From Parasedimentitalea psychrophila (GTDB lineage Bacteria; Pseudomonadota; Alphaproteobacteria; Rhodobacterales; Rhodobacteraceae), in contig NZ_CP127247.1 of NCBI RefSeq assembly GCF_030285785.1, positions 4,177,501 through 4,241,500 of the forward strand: DNA of 64,000 bases. The letters are read 5' to 3'. The notes under the pieces were generated by a model. That model was not told the origin of the DNA, made no database searches, and saw only the letters and a program-made list of their open reading frames with translations. Below, piece by piece: positions 1 to 8,305 of this stretch. Numbering within the stretch: the stretch's first letter is position 1; the number at the start of each line of letters is the position of its first letter. Both the position numbers and the translations under genes were made by a program.

Positions 1-599
1 TTGTTCTCGAAGGTCTGTCTTTGCCTCCTAAAACCCATTGGGAAACACCGGAGTTTTTTCTGTGTGCTTGAAGCGGCTATCCCAAACCAAGAATGGTGCG
101 CTGCCTGATGTCCAAAGATGTGCCACTGTTAATAGATCCTCATGGTTTTACGGAAAATTTCTCCTTGAGACGCTTGGGTGCGGGTCGCAATCCAAGCGGT
201 GTCAAATCGCCTCCTAGAAAATTATCTAGCGAAAAATATCTAACTGTAGGTTACGAGGTGTGACTTATTTGGCTTTGTAGAACCAAAAACGGCGCAACGT
301 TTCTCATCGCTTGCAATGAAAATGACGTCGTCTATCGGCTTTTGAGCCGCCGTTAGCTGGATACTCGCCATGGTCAGCTGTGGGTCGGACTTGTCACTTC
401 TGACTGAATGGCGACCGGCGGGGATGTCCGCACAGCAGCCGTTTGTTCAGCGCGCAGTGGATGACTGGAAACCGCCCTTCTAGTCGATATGTGCATGGTG
501 CAGCAATTGGACCACATCATGCGCCCATTAATGAGCGAACGACCCTCAGCGGACCTTCGAACGAATCGCAGCTAACGGCAGATCGGAGCCCAATACGGA
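1..599. other. Gene-free stretch at left edge
   Basis: No convincing coding sequence on either strand. The one open frame that reaches the neighbouring gene from the left is out of phase with any recognisable protein and has no ribosome binding site. The base composition resembles the other decayed spacers in the first 18 kb. Confidence 0.5.
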
Positions 600-1103
600 C
601 TAACCTTTTGGGTGTCGGTAGACTAAATCTGTGGGGTCTTGGCGCGGTGCTTCTGTATCCAACTCAGCGCCTAGCCTTTCGGCAAGCGAGCGGGATCGAG
701 TATTGGGTGGATCGACATAACTGACCAATGTATCGAGTTTCCTTTCACGAAATGCCCAGTGCCTTAATGCAAGTGCAGCCTCATAGGCATATCCCTTGCC
801 TTCTGCATGAGGATAGACAAACCAGCCCAATTCATGTTCTGGAAAAAGCGGACCGTAGTTGATGCCTACCTGCCCCAAACACAAGCCAGACTGACATTCT
901 TCGATCATCAGCGCGCCATGTCCCATCAGAGTCCATTGTGCGACGTCGTGACAAAACAGACCCCATGCAGCATCAAGCGAAAAAGGGCCACCCATATATA
1001 CAGAGCGCTCCGACATCATCAGCACAGAGTATTCAGACCAGTCCTCTGTCCTCGGTACGCGCAAAATCAGGCGCTCTGTTTCCAAGATAGGAATGGCAGA
1101 CAT
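600..1103 (-). CDS. GNAT family N-acetyltransferase
   Basis: A 167-residue protein of the RimJ/RimL-like branch of GNAT acetyltransferases, which move an acetyl group from acetyl-CoA to an amine; the substrate cannot be told from sequence. It opens with the family's usual ETERLILR segment, has a GQVGINYG strand, and an ELGWFVYPHAEGKGYAYEAA segment that corresponds to the acetyl-CoA-binding Q/R-x-x-G-x-G/A loop; a later NTRSRSLAERLGA segment is the usual C-terminal helix of this group. Length is normal for the family. It stands alone, with a decayed spacer on the left and an IS110 element on the right. The start is the only ATG that keeps the first strand. Confidence 0.85.
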   Translation of the reverse strand: MSAIPILETERLILRVPRTEDWSEYSVLMMSERSVYMGGPFSLDAAWGLFCHDVAQWTLMGHGALMIEECQSGLCLGQVGINYGPLFPEHELGWFVYPHAEGKGYAYEAALALRHWAFRERKLDTLVSYVDPPNTRSRSLAERLGAELDTEAPRQDPTDLVYRHPKG

Positions 1104-1420
1104 AGGTAATGGACCCTCAGACGAAATCTCACGAACTCTGCGGAAAACCTAAACATTTTTTGCAATTGAGCAACCGCAGCAAGGTCCAGCTTAGCAGGCA
1201 TTGGCGCGGCGCGCGACGAATGTCGCGCTTCTCTAATTGGGTGTTTGGGTCAAGCTCATTTTCCTTCTTTCTTCTGAGTCCTTGTCTCTCATCCGGGTCA
1301 CGCTTCTCTTCGCAGTCTGTTTTGGCGCTCTGATGGCACCGCTGCACGCATATGTAGGATCGGCAGTGAAGAGCCCCGCTCTCCGGCGCGCTTCAAGTTG
1401 CGCAGCAGACATTTTCGGCT
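1104..1420. other. Spacer between acetyltransferase and IS110
   Basis: An open frame on the minus strand (1233-1424) starts right at the edge of the hairpin element described at 1425-1461. It may be the former downstream continuation of the IS110 element's sequence rather than a gene; I recognise no domain in it. Confidence 0.3.
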
Positions 1421-2557
1421 TCATCTATTACCAGACAGGGCATGTTTCCATGCCCGAGAGGGCACGAACCTCGTCCAGTGAGGGACGACCCCGTTAGGGT
1501 TGGGTGGTCGGCGTTTTAACTCATGCCGTGCCTCCCACCTGATCCTGACGGAATTCTGTGCCACCGATCCACATTGATGCAACAGGACGGCCAGTTTGCG
1601 TGCGACGGCGACTACAGCGCGACGTCGACCTTTGGTGCGCAGCAATCGCATTCCCCAGGACTTTATCTGCGACCCTGCCATCGCCCTCATGAGCAGTGCG
1701 TTAGCAGCGGCATATAACGCTGCGCGTGCATCTCGATCCCCAGCCTTCGATATGCGACCTGGATTATCGTGCTCCCCTGATTGGTATCGTCGGGGTGTTA
1801 GCCCAAAATGTGCGCCAACAGTGCGAGACCGTTTGAACCGTGTGGGGTCGTCGATAGCGCCTTTGAACGTAAGTGCCGCGATAGGGCCAACTCCGGGGAC
1901 CGTCATCAATCTCATGCAAACTTTGTCATGGCTTGCCGCACGGTTTACCCGTCGATCCAGTTCCAAATAATGTTGATACAATACGACCCGCGCGTCGAGC
2001 AGAGGTACCAGAGCATGTGCAAGAATGTCATCCATCTCGATCAAGGGGCGCACGACGCCATCAAAGCTACCGTGCTTCACAGTTTTGGGCAGACGGATGC
2101 CAAATATCTTCAGCAGACCACGGACCTCATTGGCCAGATCCATCGTCTTCTTGAGCAGTGCCTTACGGGTGCTGAGTAACGCCCTGATACCATGAGCTTC
2201 ACGGCTCTTCATATGGACAGGGCTGAACCAACCGGTGCGTAGAACCTGAGCTATCCCACGGGCGTCGTTCTTGTCGGTTTTGTTCCGCATCGGGGACAGG
2301 GCAGCGTTCACTTGCCGCGCCTCCATGCAAACAACATCGAACCCTGCGTCGGTCAGACCGAAGAATAGGTGCTGGCTCATTGTGCCCGCCTCAAAGCCGA
2401 CCCGTTCGATCGGATGCGGAAAGCTTGCAAGGCAATCTGCGATATCGCCGACCTCACAAGGCAGCTCCCGCTCAAACATCACCGCTCCCTTGCCATCAAG
2501 AATGCAAACCGCACAGGATCGCAGCGAAACATCTAGTCCAACAAAGTATTCCATCAT
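1421..2557 (-). CDS. IS110 family transposase (DEDD recombinase)
   Basis: A DEDD-type IS110 transposase of about 378 residues. The N-terminal domain begins YFVGLDVSLRSCAVCILD, which carries the first Asp of the RuvC-like DEDD site, and has KTDKNDARGIAQVLRTGW carrying later acidic residues. The C-terminal Transposase_20 domain shows MTVPGVGPIAALTF and HFGLTPRRYQSGE, with the serine region beyond. The start at 2557 is chosen over an upstream codon because GGGAGG lies just before ATG-ATG and the known fold starts there. The last dozen residues are encoded by the hairpin element at 1425-1461, so the original C-terminus may have been longer. Otherwise the gene looks intact. Confidence 0.9.
   Translation of the reverse strand: MMEYFVGLDVSLRSCAVCILDGKGAVMFERELPCEVGDIADCLASFPHPIERVGFEAGTMSQHLFFGLTDAGFDVVCMEARQVNAALSPMRNKTDKNDARGIAQVLRTGWFSPVHMKSREAHGIRALLSTRKALLKKTMDLANEVRGLLKIFGIRLPKTVKHGSFDGVVRPLIEMDDILAHALVPLLDARVVLYQHYLELDRRVNRAASHDKVCMRLMTVPGVGPIAALTFKGAIDDPTRFKRSRTVGAHFGLTPRRYQSGEHDNPGRISKAGDRDARAALYAAANALLMRAMAGSQIKSWGMRLLRTKGRRRAVVAVARKLAVLLHQCGSVAQNSVRIRWEARHELKRRPPNPNGVVPHWTRFVPSRAWKHALSGNR
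1425..1461 (+). repeat. 37-bp hairpin element, copy 1
   Basis: This copy begins CTATTACCAGACAG, has stem GGCATG, loop TTTC, stem CATGCC, and ends CGAGAGG. It has exactly the same length and layout as the copy at 3821-3857, which begins CTATTAGCTGACAG and ends CGAGAGG but has different stem bases. It forms the end of the IS110 transposase frame. Confidence 0.75.
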
Positions 2558-2568
2558 GTACCTCCCTT

Positions 2569-2589
2569 GTTCACAGATATTCTGTGAAC
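2569..2589. repeat. Inverted repeat upstream of IS110 transposase
   Basis: A perfect 9-bp inverted repeat, GTTCACAGA and TCTGTGAAC, around a 3-base TAT spacer, 11 bases upstream of the transposase start. It could be an operator or the base of a structured leader or bridge RNA. Confidence 0.55.
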
Positions 2590-2667
2590 TTATCAGGAGC
2601 TCAACCTCAGAACAGGGGCAGCCCAATTACGCATGCTCCCTGCCCTTTCTGCTCGATATACCGCGTC

Positions 2668-2760
2668 ATGCTGCACCCAGCACGAATGTCGTAGAAGGGC
2701 TGGGAGCCGCCGTTAGACGTGTTTGTCACCAACGGCAGCAATGCGCAGTTAGTCAGCCTG
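2668..2760. repeat. Dispersed intergenic repeat, copy 1
   Basis: The first half (2668-2716) nearly matches 14738-14795: both hold GCACCCAGCACGAATGTCG followed by AGAAGGGCTGG and GCCGTTAGACG. The second half holds GGCAGCAATGCGCAG at 2734-2748, found again exactly at 11887-11901 and 25069-25083. Confidence 0.8.
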
Positions 2761-3578
2761 AAAAAGTCGTCACTAATGAAAAACCAGAATCCAGATCGAT
2801 TAAGCTACCAAAAATCCCGGTTTGAGCGCTTGGCCCGTCCGTGATTTAACCCAAAAGACTTCATACCGGTCGTTGGTGCATCTGCAGCGAATTGACGCTT
2901 TGTCCGCTGACTTGCCGTTAGAGCAGACCGCAGCGAATGTCGACTTCCCGCCCTTTTCTACACGAGCGCACCGGTTGCCCTGGAGTTGGGCCGCGAGTCC
3001 GCTTCCTGCTGTGGTTTCAATGGGTCGCCGCAACACTTTAATCTTTTGAGAAAGATGGAGTGTTTTGAATGAAGTATCGCACACGGACGTTTTATACGGA
3101 CAAACAGAAGTCCGAGATGTGGGATCGTTGGCAACGCGGTGAGTCAATGAGTTCGATTGGACGTCACTTCAATCGTGCGTCGTCTTCGATTTTCCCTAAT
3201 TTGGCGCGAACTGGTGGGATCCGGCCCGCTGATCGCACGCGGTCGCGATGGACCTTGAGCCTCATTGAACGGGAGGAGATTTCCCGTGGGCTTGTCGCAA
3301 AGCAGTCGTTTCGTTCAATCGCGCAAAGCCTGAACCGGTCGCCTTCGACAATCAGCCGAGAGGTTCGCAGGAATGGCGGACGCCAAGCCTATCGCGCCAC
3401 CCAACCAGACCAGCGCGCCTGGGACTGCGCAATTCGGCCCAAGTTGTGTAAGCTCTCGTTCAACGATCCATTGTGCCAGTTGATAGCGCGCAAGCTGCGT
3501 CGGAAATGGTCACCGCAGCAAATTGCAGGGTGGCTCAAACGCAAATATCCTGATGAAGAGAAAAACCGCGTGTCACAT

Positions 3579-3620
3579 GCATTGCCCGGCAGGGTATTGC
3601 GCAGCAATGTCCCGAGAGGA
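3579..3620 (+). repeat. Hairpin element, copy 2 (inside IS30 transposase)
   Basis: The core reads TTGCCCGGCAG, stem GGTATTGC, loop GCA, stem GCAATGTCC, then CGAGAGG. The net gain relative to the expected IS30 reading frame is 41 bases, which shifts the frame. Confidence 0.8.
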
Positions 3621-3820
3621 GAACGATATATCGCAGCCTCTATGTCCAAACCCGAGGGGTTTTGAAGAAGGAATTGCAGGAATGCCTGCGCAGCCCACGT
3701 GCGATCCGACGCTCCAGACACGCCACTCAAAAGGGCCTTGAGTTGCGCAAAATCAAAAATGCTGTTTCGATTAGCGAACGCCCAGCCGAGGTCGAAGATC
3801 GTGCCGTTCCCGGCCACTGG

Positions 3821-3857
3821 CCTCTCGGTGATGCAAGCATCACCTGTCAGCTAATAG
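3821..3857 (-). repeat. 37-bp hairpin element, copy 3 (inside IS30 transposase, reversed)
   Basis: On the minus strand it reads CTATTAGCTGACAG, stem GTGATGC, loop TT, stem GCATCAC, then CGAGAGG. Exactly 37 bases split the codons after GHW and before the DLIAGS segment of the IS30 transposase. Confidence 0.85.
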
Positions 3858-4311
3858 GATGCCGATTTGATCGCAGGATCGAACAACAGCTACATCGCGA
3901 CGCTGGTTGAGCGCCATTCCCGTTTCGTGATGCTGGCCAAAGTCGCGAACAAGGACACCCAGAGCGTGACGACAGCCCTGATCAAACAAGCACGAAAGCT
4001 TCCCAAGGAGCTCTACAAACCCCTGACTTGGGATCGCGGATCAGAAATGGCAGGGCATCGAAAATTCACCACCGCCACGAATATCGATGTCAATTTTTGT
4101 GATCCTCAGTCCCCGTGGCAACGCGGGAGCAACGAAAATACCAACCGCCTTCTCAGACAGTACTTCCCCAAAGGCACTGATATATCTGGCTTCAGCCAAG
4201 CCAAACTCAGCGCTGTCGCACGCCAACTCAACGAGCGGCCGAGAAAGACCTTGCAATATCAGACACCAGCAGAGAAATTTGAGGCCTGTGTTGCGTCCAC
4301 CGGTTGAAACC

Positions 4312-4480
4312 GCAGCTGGGAGCTGCTGTTAGACGGGTTTGTCACGAACGGCAGGTCAGGGTCGTTCTCGACATTTATAGGCGAGGGAAGTGGCCCAATT
4401 GCTGCACCATGCACATATAGGTACTTAGGGCGGAAACCGGAATTTCGCTGCGGTCAGCTTCAACGGCGGCAATGCGGAAT
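4312..4480. repeat. Dispersed intergenic repeat, copy 2
   Basis: Matches the same family in pieces: GAGCTGCTGTTAGACGGGTT resembles the copy at 2700, and the GAGGGAAGTGGCCCAATT and AACGGCGGCAATGCGG segments resemble parts of 14786-14935 and 2730-2748. No gene seen here. Confidence 0.6.
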
Positions 4481-4660
4481 TTACTGCTGTTCTCCAAGTG
4501 AGCACCGCAGCCTCTCGATCGCATCGCCCACCGTAATCTGATCGCCAAACTTGGCGATGATGGCGGCAACATTGACCGGCCCGTTGTGCCCGCAGGCGCA
4601 TTCAAGCCAGAGCTGATGTGTTGGGATAACTGAAAGGCGCGCGCCGCCGCGTTTGAGCAT
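4481..4660 (-). pseudogene. Small cysteine-containing ORF, probably truncated
   Basis: A 59-codon frame beginning MLKRGGARLSVIPTHQLWLE and followed by CACGHNGPVNVAAIIAKFGD. Conserved small proteins of Rhodobacteraceae that I recall have this C-x-C/H...C-x-x-C layout (a small zinc-ribbon-like fold), but here the second cysteine pair is broken off: the frame ends RCSLGEQQ where RCS-x-C-G would be expected, just where the dispersed repeat begins. It may be a gene cut by that repeat. No clear ribosome binding site was found. Confidence 0.45.
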
Positions 4661-4916
4661 GAGCCGGGAATATTGGAGGTCAGTGAGTCGGGGAAGCCCC
4701 TAAAGGAACATTTCCAGAACCCTCCTTTGCTAGACTACGGCCCACTGCCAATTATAAGGTCGCCGAACATTTTTGAAACCGCGGCCGAGTCTCAGACACG
4801 GCCTGCGGGCAGTGATACTCAAACGGTTCGGCGACGCACCAATCTTGTCAGCCAACCGCTCTGCAGTCTAATGTTTCCATCCGCTTGGCTCCGGTGTTGA
4901 CTGCAGAGCTTCGCCC

Positions 4917-5696
4917 TCAGAGCCACTCCAGTTTGTGGTCAAATCTGGCACAGGCATCCGAGACAAATTCCCTCACGGAGGCTCCCGCCCATTCGGCGCA
5001 GGAATAACTAGCGCAGCTGACAGGAAAAAACCGAGCGTCCTCGGTCGCTAAAAGACTTTCCATACCTCTAGGCAACTGTTTTTCCAGCCTTGCGGATTCC
5101 CCTGCTTGATCACCCCACTCTGGCTGATAGTGGACAAGTGCGTTGCGCAGACTGACAACGTTCGATGCAGCTTGTGCTGTTTTACTCCCCTGCTCGAAGG
5201 TCGGTTTCGAGTGGTACTCCAGCAAAGAATTACACCTGGAGAGCAGCGGTTTTCCTTCGATTTTGCCGAGACGTTCGCGGCCAAAGTCAGAGTCTTCTAC
5301 CAGATCGTTATACACCGCCTCCATACAAGCAACAGCGTGCATAATGGAGGCAGAGAACAACCAAGTCACCTCAGCGAATAGCTCACTATTGGGTTCTGTG
5401 CCGCATGCCAATTCCACGCCGTATGCCAGTTCTATGTCTTTGATCTTGGTCGCAAAATATCCAGAGGCCCGGAAATTCTGAGCGGCACGATTGTACTGCT
5501 GGCGAATAGTTGGGTCAAAGCCCTCCACAGGGTCGGCGCCAGTATCTGCACCAACAGCCACACTCTCCTTCAATTCCCGCTGCCCGTCTGTGTCGAGCAC
5601 AAGATCGGGGCCGTGTGCTTCCAGAATGGCTCGAACGATAGCTTGCGCTTCGTCGCGCGACATAACGTCTAATTCTGCCTTCAGTCGATAGCCCAT
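4917..5696 (-). CDS. HEPN-motif protein of unknown function
   Basis: A 259-residue protein that I cannot assign to a named family. The centre is a helical region (about residues 100-195) ending in SLRNALVHYQPEW, an exact R-x4-H motif (R184, H189) as in HEPN domains, many of which are RNases in toxin-antitoxin, abortive infection or CRISPR systems. Residues 1-36 are a separate segment, nearly identical to the start of the adjacent 60-residue protein at 5708-5890. The ATG at 5696 follows AAAGGAG at good spacing. It is the last gene of a four-gene operon with 9-11 base gaps. A toxin role is inference only; no catalytic test or family match is available here. Confidence 0.75.
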   Translation of the reverse strand: MGYRLKAELDVMSRDEAQAIVRAILEAHGPDLVLDTDGQRELKESVAVGADTGADPVEGFDPTIRQQYNRAAQNFRASGYFATKIKDIELAYGVELACGTEPNSELFAEVTWLFSASIMHAVACMEAVYNDLVEDSDFGRERLGKIEGKPLLSRCNSLLEYHSKPTFEQGSKTAQAASNVVSLRNALVHYQPEWGDQAGESARLEKQLPRGMESLLATEDARFFPVSCASYSCAEWAGASVREFVSDACARFDHKLEWL

Positions 5697-5707
5697 ATAG
5701 TGCTCCT

Positions 5708-5890
5708 TTAAGATGCCGCCGCCCCGCCTCCTTGCGGATCATTCGGGCGAGATTGCTTAATCTCAGTTTCACGCCGCTCGACCGTTTCGAGCACAAGATC
5801 GGGCCCGTGATCATCGAGAATGGCCCAAACAATGGCCTGCGCCTCGGCGCGCGACATAACGTCCAATTCTGCCTTCAGTCGATAACCCAC
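5708..5890 (-). CDS. 60-residue protein duplicating the N-terminus of the HEPN protein
   Basis: A GTG start (5890) follows AGGAG. The first 36 residues match the first 36 of the downstream HEPN protein at all but a few positions (both have MGYRLKAELDVMSR and HGPDLVL), after which the two diverge and this one ends in a low-complexity GGGAAAS tail. It looks like a tandem duplication of the 5' end of the downstream gene, kept under its own translation signal. Function unknown; a partner, decoy or binding module for the larger protein is possible. Confidence 0.7.
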   Translation of the reverse strand: MGYRLKAELDVMSRAEAQAIVWAILDDHGPDLVLETVERRETEIKQSRPNDPQGGGAAAS

Positions 5891-5899
5891 TTGAATCTC

Positions 5900-6061
5900 C
5901 TAATCTGGACCCTGGTTTACTTCTGCGATCATCGCCAATAGCTCAGCCTGTGCATCTGCGGAAATTTCACCTTCAATAGATTGCCGGGGTATGGGTGTTA
6001 CCCCAGGCGGGTGGTCATCATTGTCCGCGATCATCGCCGTCTTCACACGGCGAACCTGCAT
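5900..6061 (-). CDS. Small acidic protein, HEPN operon
   Basis: A 53-residue protein starting at the ATG at 6061, chosen over an ATG 24 bases upstream because AAGGAAG sits just before it; that site overlaps the stop codon of the preceding small gene. The sequence is acidic, with EGEISADAQAELLAMIAEVN as a likely C-terminal helix. No family recognised. It lies between two other small genes of the same operon. Confidence 0.6.
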   Translation of the reverse strand: MQVRRVKTAMIADNDDHPPGVTPIPRQSIEGEISADAQAELLAMIAEVNQGPD

Positions 6062-6071
6062 CACTGCTTCC

Positions 6072-6218
6072 TTACTTGGACGCATGGCGCGAAAAGACCA
6101 GATCCCCTGCCGTAAAAATTATCGTATTGCCCGGATGATGGATTGGCATAATGTCTACTGGCCACCTGATCAGAGTTTCCGCGATATGCAGACGGACTTG
6201 GTCAAAGAGATGGCGCAT
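6072..6218 (-). CDS. 48-residue first gene of HEPN operon
   Basis: A short frame starting MRHLFDQVRLHIAETLIRW and ending VFSRHASK. It is supported by one of the strongest ribosome binding sites in the accessory zone, AAAGGAGGT seven bases before the ATG, and by tight spacing to the next gene (its stop codon is part of that gene's binding site). No family recognised. Its place at the head of an operon with a HEPN-motif protein is where a small antitoxin-like partner would often be found, but this is inference. Confidence 0.6.
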   Translation of the reverse strand: MRHLFDQVRLHIAETLIRWPVDIMPIHHPGNTIIFTAGDLVFSRHASK

Positions 6219-6690
6219 TGTTCGACCTCCTTTTCTGGACCCAGATCATTTTCGTATTAAGCTACTTGAAACCCGTCCATTCCGTGGGTGGAGAGAGCGG
6301 CCCGCGTCCAGACACCCCAACTTTCGCCCGCGGGCCGCTCGCCGATAGGCTCTCTTGTTAATCGCTCTGGTAGTGCAACCCAAGGCCGTCAACGGCGCAC
6401 GAGGCTCGTGTTTGCCAGGCATGGGCGGCACCGCCGGACCAATCGCGACCTGATGGCGAGAGGGCATAGCACCCAATTGAAAAGAAGAACGGTTGGCTCA
6501 AGTCTTGCCGTTCTTCTCTATCCATCCACGTTATTTCAGAGAGCAGAGCGCTTGCCCGCTGGTGCAAGTCTCCTACCTACAAACAGTTCTTTGATACGGG
6601 AGCTAACTAGAGCATCGGACTTATTAGGAGAAAATAGGAAGTGACCGTTTAAGCCTGTTATCCATCTCATATTCAATCTGGAGATAAGCA
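6219..6690. other. Divergent spacer between HEPN operon and aqpZ
   Basis: No gene seen; open frames here lack ribosome binding sites and known domains. It must hold the promoters of the leftward operon and of aqpZ. The main structural feature is the hairpin at 6295-6340. Confidence 0.5.
6295..6340. repeat. Long GC-rich hairpin A
   Basis: Perfect 12-bp arms, GAGCGGCCCGCG and CGCGGGCCGCTC, around a 22-base loop. A related hairpin with one compensated base pair lies at 7490-7537, so aqpZ is flanked by the two. There is no T-run after either arm. Confidence 0.65.
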
Positions 6691-7380
6691 ATGACCAAGA
6701 AATTATTGGCAGAATTCATCGGTACATTCTGGTTGGTTCTGGGCGGCTGTGGCAGCGCGGTTCTAGCGGCGGGCGTTGCTGATGTGGGCATCGGCTGGCT
6801 GGGCGTCAGCCTAGCGTTTGGACTGACGGTTTTGACCATGGCCTATACCGTGGGTCATATATCCGGCGGCCATTTCAACCCGGCGGTGTCGCTGGGGCTG
6901 ATGATAGGAGGACGTTTTGACGCCAAGGATCTGATCCCCTATTGGCTGGCGCCGGTGGTGGGGGCGGTTGCCGCTTCGGTGGTGCTCTATATCATCGTTT
7001 CCGGTGGGGCGGGGTTCACCGGTGTCGGCGGTTTTGCCTCTAACGGCTATGGCGAAGCCTCACCACAGGGCTATGGGCTGATGGCGGCACTGATCACCGA
7101 GGTGGTGATGACCGCAATGTTCCTGATTATCATTCTTGGTGCCACCTCAGATGGGGCTCCGGCTGGCTTTGGCCCTATCGCCATTGGTCTAGGGCTGACG
7201 TTGATCCACCTGATTTCGATCCCGGTGACCAATACCTCGGTCAACCCGGCGCGCTCGACCGGAGTGGCGCTGTTTGCCGATGGCCCGGCGCTGGCACAGC
7301 TTTGGCTGTTCTGGGTGGCCCCACTGGTGGGCGCTGCGCTGGGGGCGGTGATCTGGAAGGTGATGAGCACCGAGGACTGA
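6691..7380 (+). CDS. aqpZ: Aquaporin Z
   Basis: An inner-membrane water channel of 229 residues, close to the 231 of the Escherichia coli protein. Six hydrophobic segments and both half-helix loops are present with their NPA motifs (HFNPAVS and SVNPARS). The aromatic/arginine filter Arg follows the second NPA directly, and the GGHFNP and narrow-pore residues fit a water-selective channel rather than a glycerol facilitator. The start is the ATG preceded by GGAGATAAGCA. It is a single gene with its own spacer on both sides; GC content and codon use look like the core genome, unlike the IS-rich surroundings. Confidence 0.95.
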   Translation: MTKKLLAEFIGTFWLVLGGCGSAVLAAGVADVGIGWLGVSLAFGLTVLTMAYTVGHISGGHFNPAVSLGLMIGGRFDAKDLIPYWLAPVVGAVAASVVLYIIVSGGAGFTGVGGFASNGYGEASPQGYGLMAALITEVVMTAMFLIIILGATSDGAPAGFGPIAIGLGLTLIHLISIPVTNTSVNPARSTGVALFADGPALAQLWLFWVAPLVGAALGAVIWKVMSTED

Positions 7381-7489
7381 CATACAGCGGCACCTTTGCT
7401 GGGCTACAGGAAAACCCTGGCCCCTCCTTATCTGGGCCAATATCGCTTTAGTACTTCACTACATGAAATCCGCCACTGAGTGAGTGGGA

Positions 7490-7537
7490 GAGCGACCCGT
7501 GTCCAAAACCGTACCTAATTGCGCATGCGGGTCGCTC
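7490..7537. repeat. Long GC-rich hairpin B
   Basis: Arms GAGCGACCCG and CGGGTCGCTC are perfect. Relative to hairpin A at 6295-6340, one G:C pair is replaced by A:T on both arms. It lies downstream of aqpZ and just past the stop of a small minus-strand frame, so it could serve as a terminator for either. Confidence 0.6.
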
Positions 7538-7538
7538 C

Positions 7539-7763
7539 TTACTTGGATTGCACAGGCGCTGGACCGGACCGCAAATCCTTGCCCGCAACGGACAATGCAT
7601 CAGCAACCTCTATCGGGCTAGACGGCATCTCTGTTTCGCCTGTTTCCGCTAGGCGGCGGAATGTTCTCTCCAGGCTCTCGCAAACTGCGCTAAACGTTCG
7701 CATATCTTGAGCATCCAATTTTTCATCCCCCTTATTAGACAGCCAGTGAAAGCCAGACATCAA
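7539..7763 (-). CDS. Possible small helical protein
   Basis: A frame of up to 74 codons. The central part, LDAQDMRTFSAVCESLERTF followed by RRLAETGETE, has the look of an amphipathic helical protein, and a GGGGGAT stretch before a possible TTG start at LDAQD would fit a shorter product. No family recognised. The hairpin at 7490-7537 lies just after the stop. Kept at low confidence because codon choice is not decisive. Confidence 0.35.
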   Translation of the reverse strand: MMSGFHWLSNKGDEKLDAQDMRTFSAVCESLERTFRRLAETGETEMPSSPIEVADALSVAGKDLRSGPAPVQSK

Positions 7764-8305
7764 GGCAATACTTGACCCTAGGAAAGGTATTCCACCATGC
7801 GAGATGTCAAATCGTCAAGGTATCAATTTGACACCACTCTCTTCCCTGGATGGAAAAGCGCCCCGTCTGCTCCAGCACTTGCAGCGGGTCGCGAACCTAC
7901 CGTCACGCTCCTTTGTTGGATGGCCGTCGAAGCCCAATAGGTTCTTAGGTTCTTCCTGGCACCCTGCCAATGACCTGCAGTCCGTGTGGGCGGGAGGAGC
8001 GGCCCGGGCCAAATAACCAGTGTTGTATTTAAGCTTCAGGCCCCTCACATCGAAACTCAGGGTCGGCTTCTTAGTTGGACTGCGTAAGATCCGCATTGAG
8101 CGGTTATTTTGGGACTACCCCGATCTGAGACACTCATGAATTAAACTCTTGAAAGCAGAGCCGCCGCCCCTACCATGGTGTAGGCAAACGGTTTTCTTTT
8201 TTTGACCTACTGTCTCCCGTTCTTCGGCGTTCAGTCTTTCGATCCAGACCTGACACGCCGGGCTGCCGCACCCACGCGGGCAGCACATAATTGAAGGCTA
8301 CGGAT
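7764..8305. other. Gene-free spacer before the cold-shock gene
   Basis: No gene seen. It contains CGCTCCTTTGTTGGA at 7906-7920, repeated exactly at 8614-8628, and looser relatives near 7535 and 8065. These appear to be scraps of a repeated intergenic sequence. The promoter and leader of the cold-shock gene should lie near 8100-8300. Confidence 0.4.

Larger units (their letters stand above)
2558..3012. other. Upstream region of IS110 and decayed spacer
   Basis: No gene seen. The part next to the transposase start (2558 to about 2665) is where IS110-group elements carry their non-coding left end and bridge RNA; this is known of the family, not shown here. The part from about 2668 on is the dispersed intergenic repeat. 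Confidence 0.4.
3069..4307 (+). pseudogene. IS30 family transposase, broken by two hairpin insertions
   Basis: The N-terminal third reads openly with the IS30 helix-turn-helix regions (RSIAQSLNRSPSTISREVRR) and KWSPQQIAGWLKRKYPDEE. After RVSH the frame is lost at 3579-3622, resumes in another frame with IYRSLYVQTRGVLKKELQ, is lost again after GHW at 3821-3857, and resumes with LIAGSNNSYIATLVERHSRF and the catalytic-core stretch WDRGSEMAGH and FCDPQSPWQRGSNENTN. Both breaks are explained by 37-41 extra bases that form hairpins. Removing them would restore one reading frame of normal IS30 type. No other stop codons were seen. Confidence 0.9.
3013..4311 (+). mobile_element. IS30 family element, inactive
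   Basis: The element is bounded by imperfect inverted repeats: left GGTTTCAATGGGTCGCCGC, right (read from the other strand) GGTTTCAACCGGTGGACGC. Total length is about 1.3 kb, longer than a usual IS30 element partly because of two hairpin insertions. No clear target duplication was found. The flanks are halves of the dispersed intergenic repeat, so that repeat seems to have been its target. Confidence 0.8.

Noticed and set aside
3350-3372. CCGAGAGG in the IS30 gene as another hairpin copy
   Set aside because: It encodes the normal ISREVRRN segment of IS30 transposases with no extra bases.
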